In this document: piece by piece, positions 1 through 12,200 of the stretch
How the letters are laid out: every line of letters starts with the position of its first letter
How positions within the stretch are numbered: the stretch's first letter is position 1
Assembly (NCBI GenBank): GCA_002421965.1
Contig: DISN01000006.1
Span: 1-64,000, forward strand
DNA: 64,000 nucleotides
Reading direction: 5' to 3'
Source: Candidatus Saccharibacteria bacterium UBA6209
GTDB lineage: Bacteria > Patescibacteriota > Saccharimonadia > Saccharimonadales > Saccharimonadaceae
Made by a program: the position numbers and the translations under genes
Notes under the pieces: model-generated
Told to the model about the DNA's origin: nothing
Databases searched by the model: none
The model's input: only the letters and a program-made list of their open reading frames with translations

Positions 1-442
<442 letters not shown>

Positions 443-619
443 TTTGTACTTAATTAAAAGTACGTGGCTCTAATACATAATAAACTGACGATGATTTGCA
501 CAATCAAATTGTTAAAGTTCACTTTAGTACTGGTCAAGTTCGATTAAACTCGTTCAACCTCATCACAATTGATGTATATTGTCGTTTAGCTCGCACACTT
601 CACGACCAGACTAGTACCA

Positions 620-648
620 ATCATACAGAACAAAGTTGCTCGGGTCAA
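620..648 (-). promoter_or_regulatory. rRNA operon promoter
   Basis: On the minus strand there is TTGACC (643-648), a 17-nt spacer and TATGAT (620-625). This gives a leader of roughly 170 nt before the 16S gene; the leader (443-613) holds no gene and presumably contains the rRNA processing stem. Inferred from consensus match only. Confidence 0.7.
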
Positions 649-661
649 TAGAAAACATCAA

Positions 662-1090
662 TTATATTGTTGTAAAAAACACAATTGATGAAATAACGAC
701 CCCAATCAATGATCCAGTCAGCACTTCGATCGGCTTGTGACCATGAACGACTGGTATCGGACTAAGTGGTTTTTTCATGCTTCCAGCCATTTTATTAAGC
801 AACTCACCCTGGCGGCCGGATGCATACCTGACGCCCATGGCATCATAGAGAACTATCGCGGCAAATATCAACGATAGCCCAAACAGACCACTCTGCCAGC
901 CATCAACTAGGCCGACATACGTTGCAAAAGCCACGATAGTTGCGCTATGTACGCTTGGCATTCCGCCCGAAGGCAGTAGCCTCGATTGGCTGTCCCCAAA
1001 TATCCGGCGGTTACGGCCAAGCATCCCGATTAGATGCTTTAGGCCCTGCGCGGTAAACCATGCAATCACCGCCGGTATCAGGTAAAACAC
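662..1090 (-). CDS. divergent PAP2 family membrane protein (DUF212/YuiD-like)
   Basis: A 142-aa protein with hydrophobic segments near residues 1-20, 50-85 and 120-140. The GMPSVHSA motif around residues 43-50 is the signature of the divergent PAP2 (acid phosphatase/haloperoxidase-related) family. The family is annotated by similarity to phosphatidic-acid phosphatases, but its substrate is not established. It is the last gene of the gyrB-gyrA run, only 4 nt after gyrA, and the rRNA promoter begins about 14 nt past its stop. No terminator is visible between them, so read-through into the rRNA operon is possible. Confidence 0.8.
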   Translation of the reverse strand: MFYLIPAVIAWFTAQGLKHLIGMLGRNRRIFGDSQSRLLPSGGMPSVHSATIVAFATYVGLVDGWQSGLFGLSLIFAAIVLYDAMGVRYASGRQGELLNKMAGSMKKPLSPIPVVHGHKPIEVLTGSLIGVVISSIVFFTTI

Positions 1091-1094
1091 CCTA

Positions 1095-3620
1095 CTAGTC
1101 CTCCTGCTCCGATGGAGCTTCTTCCATCATTCCGATAGATGAAACTGCATCACCCTCGCTAAGACGCATAATCGTCACGCCCTGAGTAGTTCGACCCAGT
1201 AATTTAATGTCCTCTAGCCCAAGCCGTATAGTCTGACCGTTGCGGGACACAAGGATAGCCTCATTCATATTCGGCTCAATCGTGCAGACAGATATAATCG
1301 GTCCGGTCTTGGCCGTAACAACAGCCGCCTTGATGCCAACACCGCCTCGTTTGTGAGTTGGGAAGTTTACGACCTTCGTACGCTTGCCGAATCCTTTTTC
1401 ACTTATTACCAACAGCACCTGATCATCACCAGTCACTACATCCATACCAACCACAGAGTCACTAGGTCGTAGTCTAACGCCGCGAACTCCGCGAGCAGAT
1501 CGACCCATTGGCCTGGCATCTTTTTCACTAAACCTGACAGCCTGACCAGCTGACGTCGAAATGATTACGTCGTGATCACCATTGGTCTTTTGAATCCAAC
1601 GAAGCTCATCGCCCTCATCAAGCTTAATTGCAATTAAGCCATTGGTCCGAATATTCGCATAGTCCTTAAGTGGAGTCTTTTTGACCGTACCTTTGACTGT
1701 CGCCATAAATAGATAGCCGTCATCACTAGTATTCTTAGTGTGCTTGATGATAGCAGTAATCTTCTCCTCTGGCTGAAGTTGCAGCAGGTTTACAGCCGCT
1801 ACGCCCTTAGCACTCAGGCCAGCCGCTGGCACTTCATAGGCCTTTAGCCTAAATACTCGGCCGCGGTTAGTGAAGAACAGTAAGTAGTCGTGAGTGCTCG
1901 CCGGAATTACCTGGTCGATAATGTCCTCTTCCTTAGTGGTCATGCCACGCTTACCCTTGCCACCCCTATTTTGCTTGCGATAATCACTCTGGAGTGTTCG
2001 CTTAATGTAGTTTTCGCCCGTTAGCAGAATCACCGACTCTTCCTCTGGGATTAACTCCTCATCGCTAAACTTACCAAGCTCATAGTTAATGATCTGAGAC
2101 CTACGATCATCGCCGTACTTCTCCTTCATCTCTAGAGTTTCGGCCTTGATAATCTTTAGGATTTCCCCCTCATCTGCCAAAATCTCCTCAAATCGCTTAA
2201 TCATCTTTAATAGCTCGTTGAGTTCATCCTCGATCGCTTGCCGCTCAAGACCGGTCAGACGACGCAATTGCATCGCAAGAATTGCCTTAGCCTGGATCTC
2301 AGATAGCTTAAACTTCGTGATTAAGTTTTTCTCAGCTTCATCGTGAGTCTTCGAGGCACGAATTGTCTTGATTACTTCATCTATGTTATCGAGTGCGATC
2401 TTGTAGCCCTCTAGTATATGCGCCCTCTCTCGGGCCTTGCGGAGCTCAAACTCAGTTCGTCGTCGCACCACTTGCTGGCGATGTCTTATAAACTCGCTCA
2501 ACATCTCGCCTAGGCCCAAGACCTTTGGCTGAATGCCGCCGATAAGTGCCAACATGTTGTAATTAAAACTACTCTGCAGTGGTGTTAACTTATAGAGTTG
2601 ATTTAGTACCTTCTTTGGGTAGCCATCTTTTCTGACTTCGATAACTATCCTAACCTTGCCCCTGGCACTCTCATCATTAAGATCACTAATATTTATCTTT
2701 TTGTCCTTATAGAGCTCGGCTATCTTCTCTATCAGCGAAGCCTTATTGACCCCGTAGGGGATCTCAGTAACAACAATGCGATGTCGTCCACGCTTTGTTT
2801 CTTCAATAGTAGCCACACCACGAACTGTCACGCTGCCCCGTCCAGTTAGGTACGCCTGTCGCATAGGAGCACCGCCGTAAACCGTAGCACCAGTCGGAAA
2901 GTCTGGACCCTTGACGTGCTTCAGCAGGTCATCAATAGTCGCCTCTGGATTGTCAATCATTTCAATAACAGCATCAGCAAGCTCGCCAAGATTGTGCGGC
3001 GGAATGTTTGTTGCCATACCAACAGCAATACCAATCTGACCGTTCAAAAGAAGGTTTGGCAGCTTAGCCGGCAGCACAGATGGCTCACGCTCAGATCCAT
3101 CGAAGTTATCGCGAAAATCAACGGTTTCTTTTTCGATATCAACCAGCATCTCATCGGTAATCTTAGCCATGCGAGCCTCGGTATAACGGTGGGCAGCCGG
3201 CTCGTCACCGTCCATAGAGCCAAAGTTACCCTGCCCCTGAATAAGCGGATATCTTAGAGCCCAAGGCTGTGCCAAACGAACCATTGAGTTATAAATAGCT
3301 GAGTCGCCATGCGGGTGGTACTTACCCATTACGTCACCAATAATACGGGCACTCTTTACAAACTTAGCTGTAGAGCGGTTGCCGTTCTGGTTCATCGAGT
3401 AAAGAATACGCCGGTGAACAGGCTTAAGGCCGTCACGTACGTCTGGAAGAGCACGGTCAATAATAACACTCATTGAGTAGCGGAAGAAACTGTCTTCCAT
3501 AACTTTTTCGAGTGTACGGTGTTCAACACCCGGAGTCTCGGCAATAACTTCACCTATTACAGGATCTTCATTAATTGATTCATCGTTTACTGGTGTAGGT
3601 GTGGTTTTATCTTCGTCCAT
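1095..3620 (-). CDS. gyrA: DNA gyrase subunit A
   Basis: An 841-aa protein of the usual GyrA length. It breaks and rejoins the DNA gate strand in the A2B2 gyrase that introduces negative supercoils. The quinolone-region motif GKYHPHGDS is present, with the serine equivalent to E. coli Ser83, and the catalytic tyrosine sits in HRYTEARM (about residues 143-150). The C-terminal domain carries a slightly altered GyrA box (QNRGGKG), consistent with gyrase rather than topoisomerase IV. It starts 10 nt after gyrB with AGGAGT as ribosome site, so the two are clearly cotranscribed. Confidence 0.97.
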   Translation of the reverse strand: MDEDKTTPTPVNDESINEDPVIGEVIAETPGVEHRTLEKVMEDSFFRYSMSVIIDRALPDVRDGLKPVHRRILYSMNQNGNRSTAKFVKSARIIGDVMGKYHPHGDSAIYNSMVRLAQPWALRYPLIQGQGNFGSMDGDEPAAHRYTEARMAKITDEMLVDIEKETVDFRDNFDGSEREPSVLPAKLPNLLLNGQIGIAVGMATNIPPHNLGELADAVIEMIDNPEATIDDLLKHVKGPDFPTGATVYGGAPMRQAYLTGRGSVTVRGVATIEETKRGRHRIVVTEIPYGVNKASLIEKIAELYKDKKINISDLNDESARGKVRIVIEVRKDGYPKKVLNQLYKLTPLQSSFNYNMLALIGGIQPKVLGLGEMLSEFIRHRQQVVRRRTEFELRKARERAHILEGYKIALDNIDEVIKTIRASKTHDEAEKNLITKFKLSEIQAKAILAMQLRRLTGLERQAIEDELNELLKMIKRFEEILADEGEILKIIKAETLEMKEKYGDDRRSQIINYELGKFSDEELIPEEESVILLTGENYIKRTLQSDYRKQNRGGKGKRGMTTKEEDIIDQVIPASTHDYLLFFTNRGRVFRLKAYEVPAAGLSAKGVAAVNLLQLQPEEKITAIIKHTKNTSDDGYLFMATVKGTVKKTPLKDYANIRTNGLIAIKLDEGDELRWIQKTNGDHDVIISTSAGQAVRFSEKDARPMGRSARGVRGVRLRPSDSVVGMDVVTGDDQVLLVISEKGFGKRTKVVNFPTHKRGGVGIKAAVVTAKTGPIISVCTIEPNMNEAILVSRNGQTIRLGLEDIKLLGRTTQGVTIMRLSEGDAVSSIGMMEEAPSEQED

Positions 3621-3630
3621 ATTATTACTC

Positions 3631-5637
<2,007 letters not shown>

Positions 5638-5650
5638 TTACAATACTGTC

Positions 5651-5679
5651 ATTATACCGCAAAAAAATTGTTCACTCAA
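5651..5679 (-). promoter_or_regulatory. gyrB operon promoter
   Basis: On the minus strand: TTGAGT (5674-5679), 17-nt spacer, perfect TATAAT (5651-5656). It is back to back with the plus-strand promoter of the LPRTG gene at 5684-5713, so the two regions may influence each other. Confidence 0.75.
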
Positions 5680-5683
5680 GGTC

Positions 5684-5713
5684 TTTACGTGAACATATTT
5701 CTTATGCTATACT
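5684..5713 (+). promoter_or_regulatory. promoter of the LPRTG surface-protein gene
   Basis: TTTACG (5684-5689), 18-nt spacer and TATACT (5708-5713) lie about 50 nt before the GTG start at 5763. The -35 match is only moderate. Confidence 0.5.
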
Positions 5714-5762
5714 GATTAAAACTAGTAACAATTGGTCAAGATAACATAAAAAGAAGGTCGAA

Positions 5763-7535
5763 GTGTTTAGAAAAATCATCTCAAACCTGCCATTTAGCCC
5801 ATCGCTCATTAACGAACTTGGTTTTTACGCCAAGCGACTAAGGAAAGAGGAGGCTACTAGGCGCATTGGTTTAATACTAACTGCCCTGGCGCTAGTCGTC
5901 CAATCATTTGCCACATTCTCTCCTCCAGAGTCAGCAAACGCAGCTAACTCCGGAGACTTAGTCTACGGAGGATTCAGCAACAGGACGGAGATGATGTCCG
6001 CATGTAATAACAACACCCAGGGATTCAGAGACCTAATAATACACGCCGACATCACATGTGAAATTCTTGCAAATTCTAAATTTGGAGAAATTCACTCAAG
6101 GGTAAACGGCAAAGATGCCGGCTGGCTAAGCTGGAACCGCACCTCCAGGTTTAGTGCACAAAAGGGTGAGACATCAATTATGGTCGGCAGTCAGCAAATA
6201 TACGTAAGACCCCTAGCCGCCTTTGATATCAAAAATACCACCGGTAACGGATCTTATTACAAGGCATTTACTGGAAAAACAACAAAAGGCAAAGACTTTG
6301 CTATCATGATCGACTGTGCCAATATACTATTAAAAGAGCGGCCATCAAGCAACCCAAATCTCAATGTCTGCGACCTATCAACTCGAAAAGTCATAACAAT
6401 ACTACAGAACCAATTCAACTCAGCCAATCACTCAAAAAACCTCAACGATTGTAATAGCAAGCCCATTCAGGTCTGTGATATTGTCGCCAAGAGTGTTGTA
6501 ACTATTGACGAACGGGACTTTGATTCAAAGAAGTACTCAAAAAACCTCGATGATTGCAAGGAGAAGCCCGTACCAACAGCTACCTGTAGTAGCCTAACCG
6601 CCAAAATGGTTAGTCGAACAGAGATCAAGCTAGAAGGCGCTGCCTCAACCGCTAACGGTGCAACTATCAAGTCATATACCTACGTAATTAAGGACAAGAA
6701 CGGCAAAGAGGTGGCCAAAAAGACCGTCAGCACTCCAAATTCTTCTAGCTCGTTTAGCTACAATGCCACAAACCAAGGTAGCTATACGGCAGAATTAACC
6801 GTGTCGACCAGCCTAGGTGATCGCACTGGAGCAGCCTGTAAGACTAGCTTCGAGATTGAGCCCGAAGAAAGATGCCCGCTGAACCCTAGCCTACCGATCA
6901 GCGACCCAGAATGTCAGCCCTGTCCGGGCGACCCAAGCATATGGGTAAAGGACGAGGAATGTTCAGCAAAAGTTATCCGCAACAAGACAGCAAACAATCT
7001 TGCCCAAGATAAGGACGCCACGACAACCATCGCCCAAGCCAGTGATAGGATCGAGTTCATCCTTACCGCCAAGAACGAAGGTAAAGAATCTGCGACATTC
7101 AATATTGAAGACAACCTAGCCGATATCCTAGAATACTCAACTCTATCCGATCGCGGCGGCGGAGCACTAGACGAGCAGACAAAGATCCTTACCTGGGAAA
7201 ATGTCACCCTAAACCCCGGCGAAACAACTTCACGCGCTTACGTAATCCAAGTTCAGAGTCAGCTCTCGCCAATGGCCCAGGGCACTAGCGACCCAACATC
7301 CTATGACTGTCGAATGGTGAATACCTTCGGCAACTCCGTAGAGATTAAGGTTAACTGCCCTACTCCAAAGGTTATCGAGCAAACAGTTACCGAGCTGCCG
7401 CGGACTGGACCAACCGAGAATATGATTTTTGCCGGGATATTGGTCTCTGTGGTAACATTCCTGTACCTACGCACACGTCAGCTCGACAAGGAAGTTCGTC
7501 TAATACGTCGTGAAGTAACCGCAGGAACAATTTAA
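5763..7535 (+). CDS. LPXTG-type (LPRTG) cell-surface protein with PKD-like and DUF11-like domains
   Basis: A 590-aa secreted protein. The start is GTG, supported by AAGAAGG 5 nt upstream. A long charged N-region is followed by a hydrophobic signal segment (about residues 35-55). Residues 200-275 hold two copies of a Cys-containing repeat (V-C-D...ITI...SKNL-DC...KP). Residues 275-370 look like an Ig/PKD fold and 405-535 like a DUF11 repeat. The C-terminus has LPRTG (545-549), a hydrophobic stretch and a basic tail, the sortase sorting-signal layout. Its tail after the membrane segment is longer than usual (about 20 residues). It is translated together with the next gene (11-nt gap). A role in surface display or host contact is inferred. 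Confidence 0.75.
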   Translation: MFRKIISNLPFSPSLINELGFYAKRLRKEEATRRIGLILTALALVVQSFATFSPPESANAANSGDLVYGGFSNRTEMMSACNNNTQGFRDLIIHADITCEILANSKFGEIHSRVNGKDAGWLSWNRTSRFSAQKGETSIMVGSQQIYVRPLAAFDIKNTTGNGSYYKAFTGKTTKGKDFAIMIDCANILLKERPSSNPNLNVCDLSTRKVITILQNQFNSANHSKNLNDCNSKPIQVCDIVAKSVVTIDERDFDSKKYSKNLDDCKEKPVPTATCSSLTAKMVSRTEIKLEGAASTANGATIKSYTYVIKDKNGKEVAKKTVSTPNSSSSFSYNATNQGSYTAELTVSTSLGDRTGAACKTSFEIEPEERCPLNPSLPISDPECQPCPGDPSIWVKDEECSAKVIRNKTANNLAQDKDATTTIAQASDRIEFILTAKNEGKESATFNIEDNLADILEYSTLSDRGGGALDEQTKILTWENVTLNPGETTSRAYVIQVQSQLSPMAQGTSDPTSYDCRMVNTFGNSVEIKVNCPTPKVIEQTVTELPRTGPTENMIFAGILVSVVTFLYLRTRQLDKEVRLIRREVTAGTI

Positions 7536-7546
7536 GGGGGCTAATA

Positions 7547-8119
7547 ATGGTAGAGAAAATTAAGGGTAGCGGAATCGAATCAGCGGCAAACGCCGAGAGT
7601 CTCGAGTTATCCGGCAAAGAACGAGCCGCAGAGATTGAACAATCTCTCGAAAGATTAGAGCAAAATCAAACCGCAGAAAACCTCGACGAAGTACGAAATG
7701 AGGCCCTGGAGCTTGCTCAGGAAAAGTCCCCAGAGCCAATCGCCGAGAAGGTCGAGACGCAAGAGGTCAAGCACACTTCCCGACCAACAAAAAAACAGCT
7801 AAATGATAACTTTGATAGGTCGATGGCGAATATCCGAAAGGATATGAAGCCAGCCAGCCGTGCTTTTAGTAAGGTAATCCATAATAAAGTTGTCGAGAAA
7901 ACCAGTGATGTTGTCGCTAGCACCGTTGCTAGGCCAAACCTTATTATCGCTGGAGGGCTAAGCACGCTGATCCTGTGCAGTGCAGTCTACCTCATAGCCA
8001 AGCAATACGGCTATGTACTGTCTGGATTTGAGGCGATTGGCACCTTCATACTTGGCTGGGGTATCGGAGCAATCATTGAGTTTGCCAGGGTTGGATTTAT
8101 TAATCAGAAAAATAGCTAA
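7547..8119 (+). CDS. small membrane protein with coiled-coil-like N-terminus
   Basis: A 190-aa protein I do not recognise. Residues 1-85 are highly charged, Glu/Gln/Lys rich and probably helical or coiled coil. Two hydrophobic segments lie near residues 128-145 and 155-175, so the N-terminal part is probably cytoplasmic. A GGGGG ribosome site and an 11-nt gap couple it to the LPRTG gene, suggesting a partner in its export or anchoring. A terminator follows at 8138. Confidence 0.65.
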   Translation: MVEKIKGSGIESAANAESLELSGKERAAEIEQSLERLEQNQTAENLDEVRNEALELAQEKSPEPIAEKVETQEVKHTSRPTKKQLNDNFDRSMANIRKDMKPASRAFSKVIHNKVVEKTSDVVASTVARPNLIIAGGLSTLILCSAVYLIAKQYGYVLSGFEAIGTFILGWGIGAIIEFARVGFINQKNS

Positions 8120-8137
8120 AACGATAGTACCCAACAA

Positions 8138-8165
8138 AATACACGCCTGCAAGGTGTGTATTTTT
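8138..8165 (+). terminator. rho-independent terminator
   Basis: An 11-bp stem with a 3-nt loop followed by TTTTT. One pair is G-U on the plus strand but would be A-C on the other, which fits plus-strand use after the LPRTG operon. Confidence 0.8.
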
Positions 8166-8189
8166 AGTTTGCCATAAAGTTCATCTACT

Positions 8190-11057
8190 CTACCTGAACG
8201 ACACCGTCACCTCATCGTCGCCACCAGCCCTGAGGTCCAGATGCGTTTTGGGCACTACGGGCTCAGCTGGCTTCTCTAGCTCTGCGGCGATCTGATCTTG
8301 TATGCTTCCGGTTGACTGAGCCGCCGTAGGTACCGCAACAGGCGCACCAGCAGGAGGCGTCACGGGCAGTGGAGGCACTACTGCAGGGTCCCCGGGAGAT
8401 CCTGTGACGGGCGCTGGTGCTAGTGGTGTCTGACTAGAAGATAGCGGCGCAGGATTAGGCGCTGGCGACGCACTAGCCATAGGGCCGGCCGTCTGACTAC
8501 CGCCGAGCTGTTTACGCTTCGCTAACCAATCATCCAAGAATGAAGACCCGCCTGGCTTAGCACCACCGCCTGCCGAGACTGTTCTTGGTGCGGCAGAAGG
8601 CTTATTCGACTGACCAAGCCTAGTAAATATCTCCTTCTCCACCTGCGCCCTAGGCTTGCCATACTTAGCCGCAGACAGTCGAATAAGTGCATCCCTAAGC
8701 TGCTTATTCATAGTACCCATCGGCGGCACCCAGTTCATGCTAAACGGAGCTGACGGCACATTATTAATCATCACCGAGGCAATCGACTGGAAGTTCGGTA
8801 ATTTCGTCAGGTCGTCGATATCAAAAACCGGCTGAAACTTCTTGACCATCAACTCGGCATCAGTCACACCAATACGACCAGACACGACCGTACCGACGTT
8901 ACCGATTATTGCCTCCCGTATCTTGTCTGTAAGCTGCGTCATAAACTGGTTACCCATGATCAAACTCAACCGATACTTCCTAGCCTCGGACATAATTGAC
9001 TCAAAGCTGTCCGTCGCAAAGTTCTGAAACTCATCAACATACAGAGAGAAGTCAACTCGCTGATCCTCGTCAACATTGGCCCTCGACATCGCTGCAACCT
9101 GAAACTTCATCACAAATATAATACCTAGAAGTTTTGAGTTTAGCTCGCCCATCTTGCCTTTTGACAGGTTGACCAATAAGATTTTTTTATTATCCATAAT
9201 GTCGCGCAAGTTAAACCCTGATTTGGTCTGGCCAATGATATTACGCATCGCGTCGTTCGATATGAATGGACCAAACTTTGCTACAACCCAAGAGATGACC
9301 TCACCCGCCTCGTTCGAACGCTGTGAGGCGGGGAACTCTTTAGTCCAAAAATCCAGAACCTGAGTATCAGTGACATATTTTAGCTTTGACTTGACGAACT
9401 CAGGATCAATTAAACACTTGGGAACATCAATAAACGTACCACCTGCAGGATCTGACATCAAAAGCAGTGCACAGTTCCTGAAAATATGCTCTAAGCGCGG
9501 ACCAACAATACCAGTACGGCCCGGGTCGTACAGGCTATAGAGCATGTTAATGGCCTCCTGAATCAAGAAATCCTTCTGATCTGGAGTCTCAAACTCGAAC
9601 ATATTGAGACCAATCGGATTAGACATGTCTCCCGGGTTGAAGTAGATAATATCCTCTACTCGCTCCTTCGGCACCTTACCCATCAGGGATTCAACCAAAT
9701 CTCCGTGCGGGTCAATAAACGCAAAGCCCCGGCCATCCATCATATCCTGGTAGGCCATGTTCTCCTGAAGGACTGACTTACCGACACCAGTCTGACCAAT
9801 CACATAGACGTGACGGCGACGATCCTTTGGCGCAATGCGTATTGGCTTCTTGGTACCCCGAAATTCATTATAACCAATCAGTACGCCTTCCTCCATCGTC
9901 TCCGTCGGACCATCAACCTGCTTCGACATCTGCCTCTTTACCTGAGAAGTCGGTATTGAGCTACTGCTTGGCAGATGAAATAATGTCGCCATTTCTACGC
10001 TGTTCAGTACAGTACTGTCAGCCTCTTGCGGGAAAAACCTCATTATATATGACGTTACCATGTCTTCAACATTGCGAGTCATGGCAAACTTAAACCCATT
10101 ATTTCTAGTAGAATCAAACAGCGCAAAAGCGGACACTATATTATTAAGTATCACCTGCGACCGCGCAGCAGTACTAGAAGACACCACTACTCGAACCAAA
10201 ACCTCGTAAGCAGGATACCTGGTCTTAGCCTCTATTGCATCAATCTCCGCCTTATCTAGGGATGTCAGCTGCGAATCTTCGGTCTTATCCTGACCGTCCT
10301 TCCTCGCCTCAGGTGGCTTCCACAGAGCTTCAAGCAAGTCGCCAGCGACTCCACTGATATTGCCCACCGCACTCTTTGACTTTTTGCCCTTCAATTTATT
10401 AGTCGTGTACTCTTCAGCTCTTTTAGCCCAACCTTCTTTTGCCGGACGAATCAAAAATTGAACGCCGATGCCATCATCTTTACCAACCGAAGACAGTGCG
10501 TTAAGTATCGCCCTTGAAGCATCTCGCTTTGACTCCTCATAGGTAGCGATTGGGTACATGTAGTCTTTCTTTAGCGTAAACTCACCACCAATCGTCCCAC
10601 TCAACTGCCCCGCTCGATTAAAGATATTAGTCTCCTTAACCTCCTCGAGCCTGGCCGACGGGTACGCCGCAGCTACTGCTTGGCGAATCACATCAACCAG
10701 CACCGTTGGCACCACAACATAGTACCTAACCAGCCCTTCGTCAACCATTATTTCAAATGAGATATGACGCTGGCCGTAGATCTTGCTCTTAAATCCTTTG
10801 GTCGCAGTGCTCGAGATAATATTATACATTACCTGTGCCTGAGACAACTCCTCGTCAGTTAGGTCTCGCTTATCACGACTGCCGGCTTTATCAATATCCT
10901 CACTTGTTGGCGGTAGATGAATTAATAGTGGAACTGACTTTAGGCCTCGCTCATAATTCTTTGCCTCACGAAGTAACTTTCGATACTGATAAAATACTAT
11001 CCACGTACCACCGCCAACTATAGCCAAAATCAATAAAACAAGTATCAAAAAAACCAT
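8190..11057 (-). CDS. TraG/VirD4-like type IV secretion ATPase
   Basis: A 955-aa protein with one N-terminal membrane helix (residues 2-24). It has Walker A GQTGVGKS (421-428), an IDPHGDL motif (448-454), Walker B SLYVDE (671-676) and a Pro/Ala-rich C-terminal tail (about 830-935). This is the layout of the HerA/TraG/VirD4 conjugative ATPase group, whose members pump DNA or protein through type IV secretion channels. The N-terminal 400 residues are specific to this type and may be regulatory. It follows two small genes on the same strand (4-nt gap). No relaxase or full VirB set is visible here, so the substrate is unknown; DNA or effector transfer to a host is inference. Confidence 0.85.
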   Translation of the reverse strand: MVFLILVLLILAIVGGGTWIVFYQYRKLLREAKNYERGLKSVPLLIHLPPTSEDIDKAGSRDKRDLTDEELSQAQVMYNIISSTATKGFKSKIYGQRHISFEIMVDEGLVRYYVVVPTVLVDVIRQAVAAAYPSARLEEVKETNIFNRAGQLSGTIGGEFTLKKDYMYPIATYEESKRDASRAILNALSSVGKDDGIGVQFLIRPAKEGWAKRAEEYTTNKLKGKKSKSAVGNISGVAGDLLEALWKPPEARKDGQDKTEDSQLTSLDKAEIDAIEAKTRYPAYEVLVRVVVSSSTAARSQVILNNIVSAFALFDSTRNNGFKFAMTRNVEDMVTSYIMRFFPQEADSTVLNSVEMATLFHLPSSSSIPTSQVKRQMSKQVDGPTETMEEGVLIGYNEFRGTKKPIRIAPKDRRRHVYVIGQTGVGKSVLQENMAYQDMMDGRGFAFIDPHGDLVESLMGKVPKERVEDIIYFNPGDMSNPIGLNMFEFETPDQKDFLIQEAINMLYSLYDPGRTGIVGPRLEHIFRNCALLLMSDPAGGTFIDVPKCLIDPEFVKSKLKYVTDTQVLDFWTKEFPASQRSNEAGEVISWVVAKFGPFISNDAMRNIIGQTKSGFNLRDIMDNKKILLVNLSKGKMGELNSKLLGIIFVMKFQVAAMSRANVDEDQRVDFSLYVDEFQNFATDSFESIMSEARKYRLSLIMGNQFMTQLTDKIREAIIGNVGTVVSGRIGVTDAELMVKKFQPVFDIDDLTKLPNFQSIASVMINNVPSAPFSMNWVPPMGTMNKQLRDALIRLSAAKYGKPRAQVEKEIFTRLGQSNKPSAAPRTVSAGGGAKPGGSSFLDDWLAKRKQLGGSQTAGPMASASPAPNPAPLSSSQTPLAPAPVTGSPGDPAVVPPLPVTPPAGAPVAVPTAAQSTGSIQDQIAAELEKPAEPVVPKTHLDLRAGGDDEVTVSFR

Positions 11058-11060
11058 GTC

Positions 11061-11504
11061 CTAAGCCGCCGTTTGCTCGCCACTACCCTCGCCAATTGTA
11101 CGATTATAGCGCTTTTTTAGATAATCTGCCTGTAGTGCAGCGACCGACTTGGCCTGCTCGTAGGGATTGCCCCTTGTTAGATCGATTATCTTTTTTACCT
11201 TGTCGACCCACTCCTTCTCCATCAGGTCATCGTCCGCAGCTATAGCTGGTAGACCCGTCGCTACGCCGTCAGTCGGCTGACTAATAGGCTGAACTACCTG
11301 AGGTGTAGCCAACTGCGTAGAATCAACTGGACTAACCGGTGCCTGAGGCGACAACTGCTCCTGGTGGGCCGGCTGCTGCTCTGGCGAGTAAGTCGGGCGA
11401 CTCTCTACCGAACGACTAGAGCCATCAGGAAAATACTCAACTCCACCCGGAATTTGAGGTGCAATTTCCGCATTAGGGCGAACCTGGGGCAGTTCGGGAT
11501 TCAT
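11061..11504 (-). CDS. proline/glutamine-rich small protein upstream of the T4SS ATPase
   Basis: About 147 aa, unrecognised. Residues 1-90 are low-complexity (Pro, Gln, Ser, Thr) and probably disordered; residues 95-140 form a charged helical end. An in-frame ATG at 11510 lies only 1 nt from a TACAAT -10 element (11512-11517). The third codon, ATG at 11504, sits 7 nt behind that element, so I prefer 11504 with a leaderless mRNA. The 4-nt gap to the ATPase gene suggests a cotranslated accessory factor. Confidence 0.6.
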   Translation of the reverse strand: MNPELPQVRPNAEIAPQIPGGVEYFPDGSSRSVESRPTYSPEQQPAHQEQLSPQAPVSPVDSTQLATPQVVQPISQPTDGVATGLPAIAADDDLMEKEWVDKVKKIIDLTRGNPYEQAKSVAALQADYLKKRYNRTIGEGSGEQTAA

Positions 11505-11527
11505 ATCCATTATTGTAACACGTCACC

Positions 11528-11560
11528 ACTTAAAAGCATATGCTTTTAAGTCTTAAAAGC
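11528..11560. promoter_or_regulatory. triple half-site palindrome over a promoter
   Basis: A perfect 24-nt palindrome (11528-11551, arms ACTTAAAAGCAT) overlaps a second 19-nt palindrome (542-560 of this kb, arms GCTTTTAAG around one base). Three alternating half-sites thus allow two mutually exclusive hairpins or a multi-dimer operator. They cover the -35 position of the 11504 promoter and touch the stop codon of the upstream gene. Confidence 0.55.
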
Positions 11561-11936
11561 GCCTAGAAATATAGAAGCAACCCAAAACCTCAAAAGCCAC
11601 TACTAACAGGACGTCAAAGGGTCCGAGCAAACCGACCGACCGCATACCTAGCATAATAACCGGAGCTAGCGCCAAAAAGCTAGCATAGTAATAAATCCTA
11701 ACGACAGAGATACCCTCGAGCCTTGCAGCCCACTTACCGTTCTTAATATATCTGCCCATAATGCCAATACCCGATAAGAGCACAAAATAAGTCACTGCTG
11801 CTGAGAGTATATATGCCAATACAAAAAAGGCCAGCACCCCTAAAGGCCCGACCATCTGAGGAGTCGTTAGCTGCAACATCAAAATAATCGCTACTAACGA
11901 TAAAATACCAACGATAGCTACTGTACGTTTATGCAT
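11553..11936 (-). CDS. small integral membrane protein
   Basis: A 127-aa protein with about four hydrophobic segments (residues 5-25, 28-55, 75-98, 100-122) and no motif I recognise. It is first of a three-gene minus-strand group leading to the T4SS ATPase, so it may be a membrane component or regulator of that system; this is inference from position. No good ribosome site lies before ATG 11936, and the upstream 250 nt are an unusually structured GC-rich region. Confidence 0.6.
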   Translation of the reverse strand: MHKRTVAIVGILSLVAIILMLQLTTPQMVGPLGVLAFFVLAYILSAAVTYFVLLSGIGIMGRYIKNGKWAARLEGISVVRIYYYASFLALAPVIMLGMRSVGLLGPFDVLLVVAFEVLGCFYISRRF

Positions 11937-11944
11937 AATATAAC

Positions 11945-12200
11945 TATGTCACACCCCCAACTTCCATACAAGAGAGCCCGAGCGGACAGTCTGTTGAACC
12001 AGATGGCACACCATCCGCCGCTAAAAATAACTATTAGGCGCGGGTGCCAGGGCTCGACTGCCGCTCGAGGGCGATTGACCGCTCCGAATATCGGAGCATG
12101 GTCCATGCGTGCGGTTCCGCAACACACCCAGTATTTTCACTGCCAAATCTGATTGTCAGGGATTTACTGGGTGCGTGGTACTAAGATCACGCGCGCTCAA
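11945..12200 (-). ncRNA. candidate structured RNA, unassigned family
   Basis: This GC-rich stretch stands out in AT-rich surroundings and is full of stems: GAGCCC/GGGCTC (about 11973 and 12050), CTCGA/TCGAG, GCTCCGA/TCGGAGC, GACC/GGTC and a long ACCCAGTA/TACTGGGT arm pair (about 12126-12172). Two stems carry positions that are G-U pairs on the minus strand but A-C mismatches on the plus strand, so a minus-strand RNA is favoured. No core of SRP RNA, 6S or a T-box is visible. It could be a free RNA or the leader of the 127-aa membrane gene. Confidence 0.5.

Noticed and set aside
12035..12050. TGGCACCCGCG resembling a T-box
   Set aside because: The required UGGNACC bulge is not matched (UGGCACCC) and no antiterminator/terminator pair could be drawn.
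11931..12152. 73-aa frame on plus and 69-aa frame on minus
   Set aside because: Both fall in the structured RNA candidate, have no ribosome site and read through stems; composition is driven by the RNA.
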